Assembly: GCA_963798275.1 (NCBI GenBank)
Contig: CAWCTB010000030.1
Span: forward strand, 186,001-250,000
Length of the DNA: 64,000 nt
Direction: 5' to 3'
From: CAWCTB01 sp963798275
Lineage (GTDB): Bacteria; Acidobacteriota; Terriglobia; Terriglobales; Acidobacteriaceae
Shown here: positions 40,699 to 51,102 of the stretch, piece after piece
Layout: each line of letters starts with the position of its first letter
Position numbering within the stretch: position 1 is the stretch's first letter
Notes under the pieces: generated by a model
Told to the model about the DNA's origin: nothing
The model's input: the letters and a program-made list of their open reading frames with translations, nothing else
Databases searched by the model: none
Made by a program: the position numbers and the translations under genes

Positions 40699-42315
40699 TT
40701 ACTCCTTGGATTCCGACATCTGCTGCATCACCTGATCGAGGTTAAAGCTGGCCGGCTTCTGCCGTGGGGGAAACTGCTTGAAGCTGGTCAGCCACTGTCC
40801 GACAAAGGCTTGCGCAGGCGTAAGCAGGAATACGCGGTCTAGCCGCCAATGCGAATAATCGATGCCTTCCATTTCGGCCCGTTCGAAAGGATCGGCATGG
40901 AGGTCGAACAACTTGGGAACACGCAGCTGAACAAATGGCGTCTCCCATACGGAAAACCCGTGAGCGGGCTGCTCCAGGAACAAGGCCTTCCACCGGTCAT
41001 AACGCAAAGCCGCGAGTTCTCCGTCGTCCGTCCAATACAGGAACTCACGACGCGGCCAGGTCTGCGTCTCGCCTTTCAGGGACGGCATCAGGTTGTAGCC
41101 ATCCAAGTGGACCTTGAACGACTTGTCCCCAGCCTGGTAGCCGGTTAACAGCTTCTCTTTCACGTCGGGCACGCCTGCAGCGGCCAACAGCGTCGTGGCC
41201 CAGTCCTCATGCGCAGCGATGTCGTTGATCAACGTTCCGGGCTTGATGACGCCGGGCCAGCGGACGACCAGCGGTACGCGATATCCACCTTCCCAACTCG
41301 TATTCTTTTCGCCGTGGAAAGGAGTAGTTCCACCGTCGGGCCAGCTCATGACTTCCGCCCCGTTGTCGCTGGTGAAGATGACGATGGTGTTGTCGGCAAT
41401 GCCGAGGTCGTCGAGCTTCTTCAGGAGCACGCCGATGTTGTCGTCGAGTTGGGTCATGCCGGCGCCGTAGAGGCCCTTCTGGTTTTCCATGTCCGCGTAT
41501 TTCGGCGGCAGGTGCGTCCAGATGTGCATGCGGGTGGTGTTGTGCCAGATGAAGAATGGCTTGCCCGCCTTGACGGAACGTTCCATGTCCTCAAGCGTGA
41601 CGGCCAGAAACTCGTCGTCAGCGGTCTCCATGCGTTTCTTGGTCAGTGGGCCGGTGTCCTCGCACACCTGCTTGCCCCACGGACCGAAGCGCGGGTCGGC
41701 AGGCGCGGGATTATCAGTGGCAGTAGCCTTGCACTTGAACACGCCACGTGGGCCGAACTCTGCCTTGAAGGTGGGATTCCTCGGGTAGTCCACGTTTTCA
41801 GGCTCTTCCTCGGCATTCAGGTGATAGAAGTTGCCGAAGAATTCGTCGAAGCCATGCACCGTGGGCAGGAACTCGTTGCGGTCGCCCAGATGGTTCTTGC
41901 CATTCTGAAAGGTCATGTAGCCGAGCGGCTTGAGCAATTCGGCAATCGTTGGGTCTTCTTTCTGCAGTCCGAGCGTCGAGCCCGGCAGGCCGACTTTGAG
42001 CAGGCCGGTGCGAATCGGGCTTTGCCCGGTGATGAATGCGGCGCGCCCCGCCGTGCAGCTCTGCTGTGCGTAGGCGTCGGTAAATAGCGCGCCCTCGTGG
42101 GCGATGCGATCGATGTTGGGCGTCTTGTAGCCCATCATCCCCTGGTTATAGGCACTGACGTTCCAGTAGCCCACGTCATCACCGAAGATGACGAGGATGT
42201 TCGGCTTCTTCGCGGCAGCGGCTTGCGCCTGTGCGGTTCCACCGCTAGCCACCAGAAAGCCCGAGAGCGCAATCGCCCCCAGCGTGAGTCTTCGAACCCC
42301 TGCTCCGAAATCCAT
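40699..42315 (-). CDS. Exported arylsulfatase with Cys-type maturation motif
   Basis: The 538-residue sulfatase has a signal peptide (LTLGAIALSGFLVASGGTAQ, cleavage after AQAQA). The alkaline-phosphatase-like fold shows metal ligands in NILVIFGDDVGYWN, the formylglycine site QSCTAGRAAFITGQSPIRTG, HLGDRNEFLPTVHGFDEFFG and FTSDNGAEVMSWPDGG. The active-site Cys is in a C-T-A-G-R context, suited to the anaerobic radical-SAM maturase encoded just upstream on the same strand. The mature enzyme would hydrolyse sulfate esters in the periplasm. Substrate is unknown. Confidence 0.92.
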   Translation of the reverse strand: MDFGAGVRRLTLGAIALSGFLVASGGTAQAQAAAAKKPNILVIFGDDVGYWNVSAYNQGMMGYKTPNIDRIAHEGALFTDAYAQQSCTAGRAAFITGQSPIRTGLLKVGLPGSTLGLQKEDPTIAELLKPLGYMTFQNGKNHLGDRNEFLPTVHGFDEFFGNFYHLNAEEEPENVDYPRNPTFKAEFGPRGVFKCKATATDNPAPADPRFGPWGKQVCEDTGPLTKKRMETADDEFLAVTLEDMERSVKAGKPFFIWHNTTRMHIWTHLPPKYADMENQKGLYGAGMTQLDDNIGVLLKKLDDLGIADNTIVIFTSDNGAEVMSWPDGGTTPFHGEKNTSWEGGYRVPLVVRWPGVIKPGTLINDIAAHEDWATTLLAAAGVPDVKEKLLTGYQAGDKSFKVHLDGYNLMPSLKGETQTWPRREFLYWTDDGELAALRYDRWKALFLEQPAHGFSVWETPFVQLRVPKLFDLHADPFERAEMEGIDYSHWRLDRVFLLTPAQAFVGQWLTSFKQFPPRQKPASFNLDQVMQQMSESKE

Positions 42316-42603
42316 ACTCTCTCCTTGTTAGTGATTCTTTTTTGCGGTCCGCTGCCAACTTGTAGCGGAACTGATCCTTGGACCACGGGACCGATCCCGT
42401 CGGCAAGCGAAGGTCTGCAAGGCTTTAAGTTGCCGGGGGGAGATAAGCATACTCCCCCACTGGCGCTCGAGCTACTGGCAAAAGTCGCGGTCCCTCCTGG
42501 AACACGCGACTGGGGTGCATTTCTGCCTTCGCACGTCCTCCATCATGGGAGCGGCGTTGTGCGAACTGTCGCTTGCGACAGTGGCTGCCCAGAGCATGCT
42601 GTG

Positions 42604-43894
42604 CTACACGCGAAAATTCGGTAGGTTGTGCGGCGTTCCGGCGCCCTGCACGCGTTGCAAAACGTCTTTCATGTCACCATCGATGTGCTGCCAGAATTGC
42701 AGCAGGCCGCTGCACAGGTAGTTCAGCCCAGGCTCCCCGTCACGCGTACGAATCAGCCGGTTCTTCGGGCATTCGCCGTTGCAGGCAAAGAGGTATTTGC
42801 ATTCGCGGCACTGTTGCGGCAGGTCATTGGTCTTCGCAAATCCAAATTTCTTCTGACTCGTCGGAAAACACCATGCGCGATATGTGTTGTTTCGCGAAAT
42901 GTTACCCAGCTTGTATTCGGGATAGACGTAATGATCGCAGGCATACACGCTGCCATCATGCTCCAGTGCTACGCCCTTGCCGCAGAACTCGCCAAAGACG
43001 CATAGCTGCGAATCCAGGCCCATCCACTGCGCCACTGCGGTCTCGAACAGGTTGACATGGACCTTGCCGTAATCGCGGCGGTACCCAGTCGTCCCACACT
43101 TTGCAGAGGAAGTAGCCCCAATCATCGGGATCGACCGACCATTCCGTGACTACCGAATCGGGATTGCCAGGACGTGCGGCCGGAGATCCCTGCAGCGGCA
43201 ACGAAGCCGCGTCCCATTTTTGAGGCGCGATGTTGGTGAACACTTTCGGCTCGACGCAGGGTATAAACTGCAACTGCCGCGGGCGCAGTTCACGGCTCAG
43301 GAAGCGATACACATCCAGCGGCTTCTTCGCATTGACGCGATTGACCACGGTCAGCGTGTTGAACGGCACTCCGTACTTCTGCAGTAACAGGCCGGCAGCG
43401 AACACCTTGTCGAAGGTTGGCTGGCCGCCTTTGTTCACCCGAAACCGGTCATGCAGCTCTTGCGGACCATCAATGCTCAGCCCGACCAGGAACTTGGTCC
43501 GGCGCAGGAAGCCGCACCATTCATCGTTCAGCAGCGTGCCATTAGTCTGAAGGTCGTTCTCGATATGTAGACCCGGCCGCTGATACTTCTTTTGCAGGGC
43601 CACGACTTTCTCGAAGAACTCCACGCCCAGCAGGGTCGGCTCGCCACCCTGCCACGAGAACACGACTTCGTCGCCGCGCTGCGCTTCGATGTACTGGCGA
43701 ATGTGCGCCTCGAGAATTTCGTCGCTGATGCGGAACTGGCTCTGGCTGCCTAGCAGTTCTTCCTTATGCAGGTAATAGCAGTAGGCGCAGTCAAGATTGC
43801 AGATCGCTCCCGTCGGCTTCACCATGGCGTGGAAGCGCGGCTTGCTTCCGGGATAGACCGGCAGCGGTGATCGAGGATCGCTGGCGTAACTCAT
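42604..43894 (-). CDS. Anaerobic sulfatase-maturating radical SAM enzyme (frameshifted)
   Basis: The joined ~429-residue protein begins at ATG 43894 (MSYASDPRSPLPVYPGSKPR). The radical SAM cluster motif is CNLDCAYCYYLHKEEL. WQGGEPTLLGVEFFE and SIDGPQELHDRFRVNKGG follow, then a SPASM/twitch C-terminus with many Cys (CVFGEFCGKGVALEHDGSVY, CRECKYLFACNGECPKNR, LCSG). This is the anSME pattern, which oxidises the sulfatase active-site Cys or Ser to formylglycine. An extra G at 43084-43086 (TGGGTACC for TGGTACC) breaks the frame after KVWDDW. The neighbouring sulfatase is the evident substrate, and the 288-base gap between them holds no gene. Confidence 0.9.
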
Positions 43895-44052
43895 GCTACT
43901 TAGGTTCCACTCTCGGCGTCTACCGCAATTGTAGGAAGCGGCGTCCCAAGGCCCAGTGCCCTTCGTCACACAAGGTTGTGACGTGCAGCGCCGGGTTCAA
44001 ATCCCGCCGTACGCTACAGCGGTTTTACCGTTGCTTTAGATCAAGCATCGCC

Positions 44053-44121
44053 TTGAAGGGGCACGGCTTTCAGCCGTGCCGTAATGGGGACCGAAAACCT
44101 TGGGCTTCAGCCCCTGAGGGA
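44053..44121. repeat. REP-like palindromic repeat
   Basis: TTGAAGG-GGCACGGCTTTCAGCCGTGCC, then a second hairpin GGGCTTCAGCCC and CTGAGGG. Same module as at 2900 and 32253. It lies between the phosphopantetheinyl transferase gene end and the maturase promoter. Confidence 0.7.
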
Positions 44122-44175
44122 AATCGGTTTCAAGAAGTTCCGCGGATTTATCAGACTGCTGCGAGGATGCGGGGC

Positions 44176-44868
44176 TCACAACACCACAGGCTGTTCCGTC
44201 GCCGGAAAAGCGACGATCGTCCGCAGCAGCACCCCGCTTTGCTGCCACCAGCCCAGAAATTCTTGCCCGGCATGAACAACTCGTAACCAATGCCATAGGT
44301 TGATCTGCGATTGCTGGCGTAAGAGTCCCTCGACCGGTCCGACCATGACACAACGTACATCCACCCGCAGCCCCAGGCCCAGCGCTTTCAGCGCGCTCTC
44401 TTTTGCGCTCCACAGCAGATTCACGACTGCATCGCGATCGGCAGCAGCGGCCCGCCCAACCAGCGCCCGCTCCTCGGTTGTGAAATAGTCGGCGAGAAAA
44501 GCATCGCTTCGTGCCTCGACGACTTCCAGATCGCAACCCAGCATCGTTCCCGGCGGCGCGACCGCGCAAGCCGCTATGCCATTTCGATGACTGAGAGAAA
44601 TAGAAATGGCGGCCGGTTCGTTGGCGAGAAAAACTTCAGGTGCGCCGGACTCGGCTGGGCGTATTTCGATGCTGGCAAGTGCCTGTGGATGCCGGGGCAG
44701 GTTCAGGTGTGCCGCTACCGCATGTTTCGCAGTCCATCGCCCCAGGCGCCAGTCGGCCCGGCGCTTTGCAAAACGCATCCCGTCGAGCCGTGCCCGTTCG
44801 CTGGGACTGAGCCAGACGTCATCGGCAGGCACATCCGCGGCAACCTGCTCCAGCCAATCAACCCTCAT
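44176..44868 (-). CDS. 4'-phosphopantetheinyl transferase (Sfp type)
   Basis: The 230-residue enzyme moves the phosphopantetheine arm of CoA onto carrier proteins. Family motifs are FAKRRADWRLGRWTAKHAV (P-loop-like W-x-x-G-R-W), SISLSHRNGIAACAVAP, GCDLEVVEARSDAF (Mg-binding Asp/Glu) and LLWSAKESALKALGLGLR (W-x-x-K-E-x-x-x-K). It is of the two-domain Sfp class used for polyketide, non-ribosomal and PUFA-type synthases. Its ATG overlaps the carboxylase stop by four bases (ATGA). It is therefore the last gene of the megasynthase operon and presumably modifies the five tandem ACPs. Confidence 0.93.
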   Translation of the reverse strand: MRVDWLEQVAADVPADDVWLSPSERARLDGMRFAKRRADWRLGRWTAKHAVAAHLNLPRHPQALASIEIRPAESGAPEVFLANEPAAISISLSHRNGIAACAVAPPGTMLGCDLEVVEARSDAFLADYFTTEERALVGRAAAADRDAVVNLLWSAKESALKALGLGLRVDVRCVMVGPVEGLLRQQSQINLWHWLRVVHAGQEFLGWWQQSGVLLRTIVAFPATEQPVVL

Positions 44869-47800
44869 CGTGAAGCCTGAACCACGGAGCGCGTTTCCTC
44901 CTCCGCCAGTGCCAGCGGTTCCGTTGCCGACTTCTGCGAGCGCCTTCGCAGTTCCTTTTCCATTCCTCGTTCAATCGCGTGCACGAGGAAGAGGCGGAGA
45001 TCCCGAGGCGGAAGAATCTCATGAAGCGCGCCCACTTCCAACGCTCGATGCACGCTATGGATGCGGTCGAACTCGCTGGCTACCTCTCCCAGTTTTTCCG
45101 AGTGCACTACCTTGAAGATTTCGTCCCATTCGGCCCGCAAGCGAACCTTTTCCGCGCCCACCGCCTTTGCCAGCTCCTGGCTTAGCGCCTGCAGCCGCTC
45201 GTCCTTGCGGGCTCGCGCCTCGACTTCGCCGGCGAACACCACCGCCGCCGCCGGTGCGCCGCCGATCACGGAGGCGTAGGTTCCCTCCAACGCCACCACC
45301 TCGAGCTGTTCGTTTAGCGCCCGGGAGAACACCACGTAAGCGCCGCCGTGATAGCGCGAGATCACGCAGAAGATCATGGGGCCTTGGAAATTCACCACCG
45401 CCCGCCCGATCTCGGCGCCATACTCCAGTTGCAGCCGCCGCATCGATTCCGGCGAGCCGTCGAATCCCGAGAGATTGGCCAAAATTACCACCGGCCGATT
45501 GTTGCTGGCCGCGTTGATCGCACGCGCCACCTTCTTCGAGGAAAGTGGAAAGAGTGTGCCCGCGGTCCATTGGTCCGGTCCGTCGGCCGGAACAAATCCA
45601 AACCGTGGCACGGGCTTGGATTCGATGCCGATGAGGCATACCGGATAGCCTCCGAGATGGGCATCCCAAACCACGGCCGTCTCCGCCGACCGCATACCCG
45701 ACCAGCGCTCCAGCGGAGCGTGGTCCTGGTCGGCTACCGCCATCATCACTTTGCGAATATCGAATGATTTCTTTCGTCCCGGGTTGGTTTCGTCGGAGAA
45801 GATCTCACCCACTCGCGCAAAACCATCCTGGCCATCCCCGTGGGGATACAGTTGCACATCCCGGTCCACGGGATCGTTGGTCTGGGCCTGCCGCGGGAAA
45901 CGTTCGCCCGGCGCAACGTAGGTGTGATCGTAATGCCGCATAAGAATCCGGCAGGCTTCGTTAATGTCGCGCGCGAAGTACTGCGCCTGGCCGTTGAACC
46001 CCATGATGCGGTCGTATCCGCCGATGCCCTGATTGTCTTCCGCTGACACGCTGCCCGAGTAGTCCAGCGCTCGTTTGCCGGTGAGCACCATCGCTCCCTT
46101 AGGCGTCATGATCAGAACGCCGCGAGTGTGCATCAGCATGGTGGCCTCGGCATTCCAGTACGGTTGGGCACCCACGTTGATGCCGTTCACAATCAGGTTC
46201 ACCTCTCCCCCAGCTTGGGTGAACTCGATCAGCCCGCGCAGCACGCGCGCGATCCAATCCATGTTCTCGACTCCGCTGTCCATCGAGATTTTCGCGCCCG
46301 CCGACAGGGTGAACCATTCCAGTGGGACATTCTTCTCCCTGGCCAGATCGAGCGCCCCCAGAATGAGACGGCACTCGGGTTCGGCGATTGCTCCCAGGTC
46401 CTTGCTGGGATCGCCCAGCAGCAGCACCCGCGTCATGCCCTCCGGATACTTGCTGGTAAAGCTGCGAATCACCCCCACGATAATGTTGGCCTTGTTCTGG
46501 CCGTAAGGGCGATCGACCGGGACCAGGTTGCCCTCGTCATCGAGATCGTGCTCGACAAAGTCGCCGGGAGGAAAATCCGCCCGCGTTTCGTCACGCGTCG
46601 GTGTAAGCATCTTGACGATCTCATAGGGATAAAGCATTCCCCGCTGGCGCATCTTGACCACCTTCTGGTCATACGCCGCCAAGGGCTTCATCGGTTGCAG
46701 CTTGGCCGCGGGGCGGAAGGTCATCAGCAGGCCGGCATCCCCCGGAGCCGAGATGCGCATGACCGTGTCCCGCAACTCTCCGGTTCGCGGATTGGGAATG
46801 CGCACCCGCACCACCACCTGCTCTAATCCCAGGCCGTCGGTGGACCGTGCCAGTTTATGAACCAGGTCGTTCACTTCGTCCGGCTTGAGATCGAGCGTTG
46901 GCCACACGTAGAGGAAGATGCGGTTCCACTGCAGCCGCGCGTTAGGCGGGCGTTTCGACTGGAATGACCGGATGGCCGCGGTAGTCTCGGCGAACATGCG
47001 CTCCAAATGAGGCAATTGCACGACGCGGCCATTGCGGTCGCGCACCGGCGTCAGATCGCGCACTTCCGCCACTGCGAACAGGCGCTCATCTTTAGGGTTG
47101 TCGTTGGCTACGGCATGCAAAAGATAGACGTCTTCCACCGACGGCAGGCGCTCGATCTTGAAATTCTTGAGACGCCACAGATGCAACCGCTCCCCCAGCA
47201 TGGGGTGAACCCCGCGGAAAAGCTCTACTTCCCGATAACCGTTCTCCGACGGCTCGTAGGTGAAGTGTTGCATGCCCCCGAGGCCCGGGTCGCGCCCGGG
47301 GCCGGACACAGCCACGACAATGTGCCGGATGGCACGCTGGAAACCGGCGTCCTTGATGATCGAATGAATCTCCCGCTGGGCAACGTCGGCAGCAGCCAAC
47401 GCGCCCTGCTTCCAGGTGGAGAAATCGAGAACGACTTCGTCGCCGCTGGGGACTGCCCCAATGAGCGGAACCATTGCCTGCACGGCTTCCGCAAGCCGCG
47501 CGTAGTCCGCGTGCGTCGCGAAAATATGCACGCGCTTTCCGTCTTCGTCATACTGCGCTGACACGCAACAGTACCCGTCCATGGAGTGCGCGCGGAAGTC
47601 GGTAAGGGTTCGCACGCAATAGTAGCGAGATACCATCACCTCCAACATCAATTCCTGCAAGCGAAGCGATGCGGTGGCGAAGCGACCGGACATGACTGTC
47701 GCGAGCGGCTGTGGACACTCCACCAGTGCTCGTACTCTCTGGTTGCGGTCGGCAGTGTTTGGATTCGCAGCGAGATAATCCAGCTGGCCTTCGGCCTCCG

Positions 47801-50509
47801 CGTAAACTTGTGTTCGGATCCTCTCGAACTGTGGCTGATCGAAGGTACGATATCGTAGTTCGCGGGCGAGATCGCTGATGGAAGGAAACAAACCGCGGGT
47901 AATCGCGATCATGCGGTCAAGCAAAACGCGGAAGGCTTCGTCCGCAGGTGACGGCATCGTCTCGATCCGCGCCAAGCGCCGCTGCAGCACGCCCATGATC
48001 GGCGCTACCTGCTGCTCCTCCCGCTGGTGCGACTTGTAGATCCACAGCAGGCTCTCTTCCAGTTCCGGCGAGCGCTCCAGCGTTGGTACTCCGTAGTGCG
48101 CCACCGCCCGCCACAACTCGCCCACAAATTCCGGCGGAACTCCGTCGCCGTGGGTATCGAGCATGCGCAGATAGGAAAACAGGTAGGCTTCGGTGCTGGG
48201 CTCTTCGGCGACGATCTGATCGGTCACCTTCGGATTTCTGCGGAACAGGGAGCACAGGTCCACGAAGATGTTGAGGATCTCGTCTTCCTGGCGGCGTGTT
48301 TCTTCCCTGTCCGACGGCCCGTCACCGAATTGGCTCCATTCTGCGAGCAGACGCGCCGTGCGCTCGCGATCGACATCGAAGCCCAGCATGAGCTGCCGCA
48401 ATTCCTCCAGATTTTGCCGCCAGTGCGATGAGTGGTCCTGGGTCTCTGCCAGCGACGCGGCGGCGGCATCAAAGCTTACCCGCTCGGTCGCTCCCGTCAC
48501 CTTGCGGTCCGCGGCAGGTTCGACCTGCACCAGCGGATCCCCCGTATTTACCTGCACATTGGGGATGGCTAGAACCTGGCGAACTTTCCCCGGAAAGGGA
48601 GCCACCACCTGCATCTCCATTTTCATGGCTTCGAGCACCGCGAGGCGCTCGCCCGTCGCAACCATGTCACCCGGCTTCACCGCAACCGATACCACCACCG
48701 CCGGCGAGGGAGCGCGCACCATGCCGCCATCGTCGCGATCGATGCGGTGCGACACGCCGTTCAATTCGATCCGGTAGCTCAGTCCTTGCTCCACCGACAC
48801 CACATGGAAGCGCTGCCCGAAGACGGTAAGCCAGTTTTCGAACGGGCCCAGGCGCTCGATCTGGGCATCGATGCGCGCTCCATCCACCTCCACCCGGTAT
48901 TTCTGCAGGCCAATGCGATAAACCTTGATCGAGTACGAATGGTCCTTGTAGCGCAGTTCGACGGTGTGACCCACTTCGCTGCGCACCTGCGGGCGTCCGC
49001 GCAGGGCCGAAGCATAGAACTGCGCCTGCTCCACCTTGAGCTCACGGTCGTACGCCTCGATGGCGGCCTGCACTAAGGCCACATCGACGTGCTCTCGCGA
49101 AAGGTGCTGGCCTTTCGCCGCCAGGCGATCCAGCCAGCCGATGTCAACTTGTGCGTTCCGCACCTCCGCGCGGCCCAGCAGTTCGATCAGAAACGCGCGG
49201 TTGCTGGCTCCGCCCCGGATGACCACTACGCTGTCGCGCAGTACCCGTTGCAACCGTGCCAGCGCTTCCTCGCGGCTCTGGCCATAGGCGATGATCTTGG
49301 CGATCATCGAGTCGAACTCTGCCGGAACGACGTCGCCCTCCTCCACGCCGGTGTCGATGCGGACTCCCGGCCCCGTCAGCATCCGGAAGCGCTCGATCGC
49401 CCCGGGAGAAGGCGCAAACCCGTTGTCGGCATCTTCGGCGTTCAGCCGCACCTCAATGGCATGGCCCCTCGTCCGCGGCGGCTCTCCTTCCAGCCGCCCG
49501 CCGCGCGCAACGTGAATCTGCAGCTTCACCAGATCGAGGCCGGTCGTGCACTCGGTCACCGGATGCTCGACCTGCAAACGGGTGTTCATCTCCATGAACA
49601 AGAATTGCTGGCTCTCCCGTTGGTACAGGAACTCCACCGTGCCCGCATTGTGATATCCGGCCACCTGGCTTAAGCGGACTGCCGCTTCCCGTAACGCCTG
49701 ATCCTGTTCGGGGGAAAGCGCGGGCGAGGGCGCTTCTTCGAGGATCTTCTGATGCCGGCGCTGGATGGTGCAGTCGCGCACCCCCGCGGCCCACGTGGTG
49801 CCGTGGTGATCGGCAATGATCTGGACCTCGACGTGGCGTGCGCCAGTGACTAGTTGTTCCATGAAAACAGTGGGATCGCCAAAGGCCTTGAATGCCTCCG
49901 CGCGAGCGCCTTCAAGGGCCTTCTCCAGCTCATTCGCGGAATTGACGCGGCGGATGCCATGGCCCCCGCCGCCCGCTGTGGCCTTGATGAAAAGCGGATA
50001 GCCCAGGCGCTCGGCGTGATGCTGGGCGTCGCTGAAGGTTTCCACCGGCCCGCCGCTCCAGGGGGCAATTGGAATCTGTGCTTGCTCGGCCAGCAGCTTC
50101 GACGAAATCTTGTCGCCCAATCGGCGCATCACATCGCCATCGGGGCCGATGAACACGATGCCTAGGTTGCGGCAGAGGTCGGCAAACTGGGCATGCTCGG
50201 CCACAAAGCCCCATCCCACCCAGACTGCCTCAGCGCGCGCCGCCACCAACGCGCGCTCCAGGGTGCCGTAGTCGACGTAACTGTTCTTGAGATGGTTGCG
50301 TGTGGGGATCGATGACCTGCGCAGCCCCGAGATGCACCGCCTCGTCCGCTTCGCGAACGAACATGGCGTGACGGTCAGGGTCGGTATAAAGCGCAATGGT
50401 GCACAGGCCCGCCGCGTGCTCCTGATTGAACTCGCGGGCCGCGTGGATGAAGCGCATCGCGGCTTCCCCGCGATTGACGATAGCAACTCGCTGAAATTCT
50501 GCTGAACAT
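44865..50509 (-). CDS. Fused acyl-CoA carboxylase (BC-BCCP-central-CT), frameshifted twice
   Basis: The joined ~1,880-residue protein starts at ATG 50509 (MFSRI, then RVAIVNRGEAAMRFIHAARE). Biotin carboxylase fills residues ~1-480 (LFIKATAGGGGHGIRRV, FMEMNTRLQVEHPVTE). The biotin site EAMKMEMQVVAPFPGKV lies near residue ~645. A ~550-residue central region and a carboxyltransferase pair (~1,230-1,820) follow, with WTAGTLFPLSSKKVARAINA, LANLSGFDGSPESM and GGAYVVFSRALN. All steps of acetyl- or propionyl-CoA carboxylation are on one chain, as in eukaryotic-type ACCs. Extra bases at 50494-50496 and 50304-50307 disturb the first 70 residues only. It starts 44 bases after the megasynthase stop and should supply malonyl-CoA. 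Confidence 0.9.
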
Positions 50510-50553
50510 AGGCCACCCGTTCAACCTCCGTCACCGGCAATCCGGTGAGCTCA

Positions 50554-51102
50554 TCACGCGGTGACGGCTTCCGCCGACAAGGCGGCTTGCAGGGCTTTCA
50601 ACGACTCCGCATCGACACCATCGGGGACCGCCGTCGTGCGGTAACCGCCCAAACGCACGTAGCGGTTGCCCGCCGCATCGACCACTTCCGCATCGAAGCT
50701 GTCCTGCTCCGGGTGCGGCGTTACCACCGCATACAGCCGGCCTTCCGCCAACTGCGGTGCGCGCAACCATGAGACCGTGCGCACCTGCTGCGGCAAGCCC
50801 ATCCGGCTTTGCGCGCCCAGCTCCCACAGTCCGGCAGTCTGGAAGCACAACTCGATCAGTCGCGGAGCCATCAGCGTCGGCCGATCGGAGGGCTCATGAT
50901 TGCCCGGCAACCCTGCGGCCATCTCGCCAATCATTCGCGTTCCGTCCCACCAGGCACGATCCAAAACCTGGTACGCGGGACCGTGGAAGTAGATGCGATA
51001 GATTTGCGCCGCTTGCACGATGGCTTCGGCCGACAAGCGCGGAGCCGCTCCCGTCACCGCTTCGGGCGGCTGTTTGCGCACTCGCACCCGCGCCGTGAAG
51101 TG
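50554..51102 (-). CDS. Megasynthase segment 10: dehydratase, second half and C-terminus
   Basis: Continues HFTARVRVRKQPPEAV, IYRIYFHGPAYQVLDRAWWD, then MAPRLIELCFQTAGLWELG. This would be the helix carrying the second catalytic acid, here with Glu in place of the usual Asp. VRLGGYRTTAVPDGVD and an Ala-rich tail end the chain at TGA 50554-50556. The carboxylase starts 44 bases later. No thioesterase or reductase domain follows. Confidence 0.83.
   Translation of the reverse strand, partial: HFTARVRVRKQPPEAVTGAAPRLSAEAIVQAAQIYRIYFHGPAYQVLDRAWWDGTRMIGEMAAGLPGNHEPSDRPTLMAPRLIELCFQTAGLWELGAQSRMGLPQQVRTVSWLRAPQLAEGRLYAVVTPHPEQDSFDAEVVDAAGNRYVRLGGYRTTAVPDGVDAESLKALQAALSAEAVTA

Noticed and set aside
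43960..44025. tRNA-like T-arm (GGGTTCAAATCCC) next to a CGTCACA/TGTGACG hairpin
   Set aside because: No D-arm, no matching acceptor stem and no plausible anticodon loop could be placed. It may be an old tRNA fragment but is not a tRNA gene.
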